From the NCBI RefSeq assembly GCF_900496995.4, contig NC_044009.1:36045505-36109504 (forward strand): a stretch of 64,000 nt of DNA, read 5' to 3'. This DNA comes from Aquila chrysaetos chrysaetos (taxonomy: Eukaryota > Chordata > Aves > Accipitriformes > Accipitridae). Below, piece by piece: positions 63,301 through 64,000 of this stretch. The notes under the pieces are model-generated. The model saw only the letters and a list, made by a program, of their open reading frames with translations. It had not been told where the DNA came from and made no database searches. The stretch's first letter is position 1. Every line of letters begins with the position of its first letter. The position numbers were made by a program, and so were the translations under genes.

Positions 63301-63827
63301 ACTAGGAAGGCAAAAAGATAAGGACAGAATGAAAACAAACACAATACCCGGATTTTCTACAGCTGCACACAGAGAAATTCTTGTGGTTTGCTGCACAGGC
63401 ACCAGGCCTGCAGAGGAGGGTGCGTAGCCCCCTTTGCAGAACTAGCATGGAGCAGAAGACTCCACGGCTGGGGGAGATCCAGGACACTGGGACATTTGGT
63501 GGCAGCCTGACTCATGCTCCAGGCTGTGGGAACAGCCATCATTTTACTCCAGCCCTTTGGATCTCACAGTGGTGCTGGGTCTCATCACGGGAAGGGTGAA
63601 AGGGAGCCACTGCTGGCCAGCTCCTGGCTGTGTGCTGGCACCGCTGCTTGCTAATAATGGGCTGGCCACTCTCACCCTGCATGGCAACAGACCCCAGCTC
63701 ACCTCTCTCATCCCGAGTACTGAAGTAGATGGTTGGAGGCACATTAGGGAATAAACTGCAGACAAGAGCTGGTTTGAGCACTTTCTCCTGAGCCTCAGCA
63801 GGCTGGTCCAGGCCCTCAATGCAGTTC
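48303..63827 (-). CDS. TTLL4: TTLL4, tubulin polyglutamylase, C-terminal 607 codons (15 exons; 5' part off the right edge)
   Basis: Exons in transcript order: 63703-63827, 63191-63301, 62131-62207, 61011-61205, 60845-60927, 59035-59163, 58271-58393, 56646-56744, 55939-56073, 55070-55207, 53102-53204, 52290-52500, 49939-50009, 49260-49342, 48303-48444 (stop). Phases agree throughout. The TTL/ATP-grasp domain is complete: [64 protein letters not shown] (nucleotide binding), [23 protein letters not shown] and [19 protein letters not shown] (metal-binding Glu/Asn). The enzyme adds the first Glu branch to tubulin, mainly beta, and also modifies nucleosome assembly proteins. The next part ([30 protein letters not shown]) is also TTLL4-like. 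The last two exons are poorly conserved; the final one was chosen because its phase fits and it keeps TQSLPLNKC, close to human TQTLPVIKC. One donor (after 55070) is GTCAGC, unusual but in phase. About 590 N-terminal residues of the family length are missing. Confidence 0.93.
60254..60835 (+). mobile_element. Solo LTR of an avian endogenous retrovirus (fossil) in a TTLL4 intron
   Basis: A 582-bp unit starting TGTCCTGGTTTCAG and ending GGTTAAAACCATGACA, with TG...CA ends. It contains a TATA box TATATAAAG at 60515-60523 and an ATT-rich tract in its 3' third. The flanks are CTCAC and CTCGC, near-identical 5-bp target duplications, which suggests an ERVL-type or similar family. No internal coding region or second LTR is present, so this is a recombined solo LTR. 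The sequence type is familiar from many modern bird genomes; a middle-aged insertion is likely. It is antisense to TTLL4. Confidence 0.85.
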
Positions 63828-64000
63828 CTAGGAGAGATGAAGAAGTAGGCAGTTGGCTAAAGGTGAAAAGTAGCACAGGGGGAAGCCAGAAGGAGCCTTT
63901 ATCCTGGTATTGGGAATTTGCATCATCGCAAGGTGGTGTAAGCAATGGGCACTAAGGTCAGTAACCCAGTCTGCAGCGACAAGGGGGTGAGCTTGCAATG

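Overview
The window is vertebrate nuclear DNA, almost certainly from a bird. It is GC-rich with long C/G runs and intron-containing genes. It carries the 3' end of a CR1 LINE and a solo LTR of a kind common in birds. The gene content matches the 2q35-like block of tetrapods: TTLL4, CYP27A1, PRKAG3, WNT6 and WNT10A. All exon limits below were read from splice signals, and every exon junction was checked for phase. I had no alignments or transcripts.

Layout, left to right. (1) 324-382, minus: first coding exon of WNT10A; the rest of that gene lies off the left edge. (2) 0.4-11.7 kb: the interval between WNT10A and WNT6, with two large minisatellites, an isolated CpG/Sp1/X-box cluster near 8.9 kb and an AT-rich block that looks like a conserved enhancer. 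(3) 11.98-24.77 kb, minus: complete WNT6 (4 coding exons, 353 aa) with a CpG promoter and a TATA-like box at about 25.25 kb. (4) 25.3-34 kb: the interval between WNT6 and CYP27A1, with candidate regulatory blocks, a GGAT microsatellite, a short fossil copy of CYP27A1 exon 3, a CR1 fragment and a tandem repeat ending at the CYP27A1 promoter. (5) 34.05-39.04 kb, plus: complete CYP27A1 (9 exons, 519 aa), with an inverted pair of HNF1-like modules on either side of exon 1. (6) 42.19-45.83 kb, minus: complete PRKAG3 (12 coding exons, 450 aa), convergent with CYP27A1; the two 3' ends probably overlap near 40.3-40.5 kb. (7) 48.30-63.83 kb, minus: the C-terminal 607 codons of TTLL4 (15 exons), containing the whole ATP-grasp catalytic region; the N-terminal half lies beyond the right edge. 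A solo LTR sits 9 bp inside one TTLL4 intron.

The genes do not form a pathway. WNT6 and WNT10A are secreted Wnt ligands that often share enhancers. CYP27A1 is the mitochondrial sterol 27-hydroxylase, PRKAG3 is the muscle-type AMPK gamma-3 subunit and TTLL4 is a tubulin polyglutamylase. The main structural surprise is that CYP27A1 and PRKAG3 are inverted as a two-gene block compared with the human order. The main regulatory surprise is a roughly 72-bp module, with HNF1-, GATA- and LRH-1-like sites, present once upstream of CYP27A1 and once, inverted, in its first intron.
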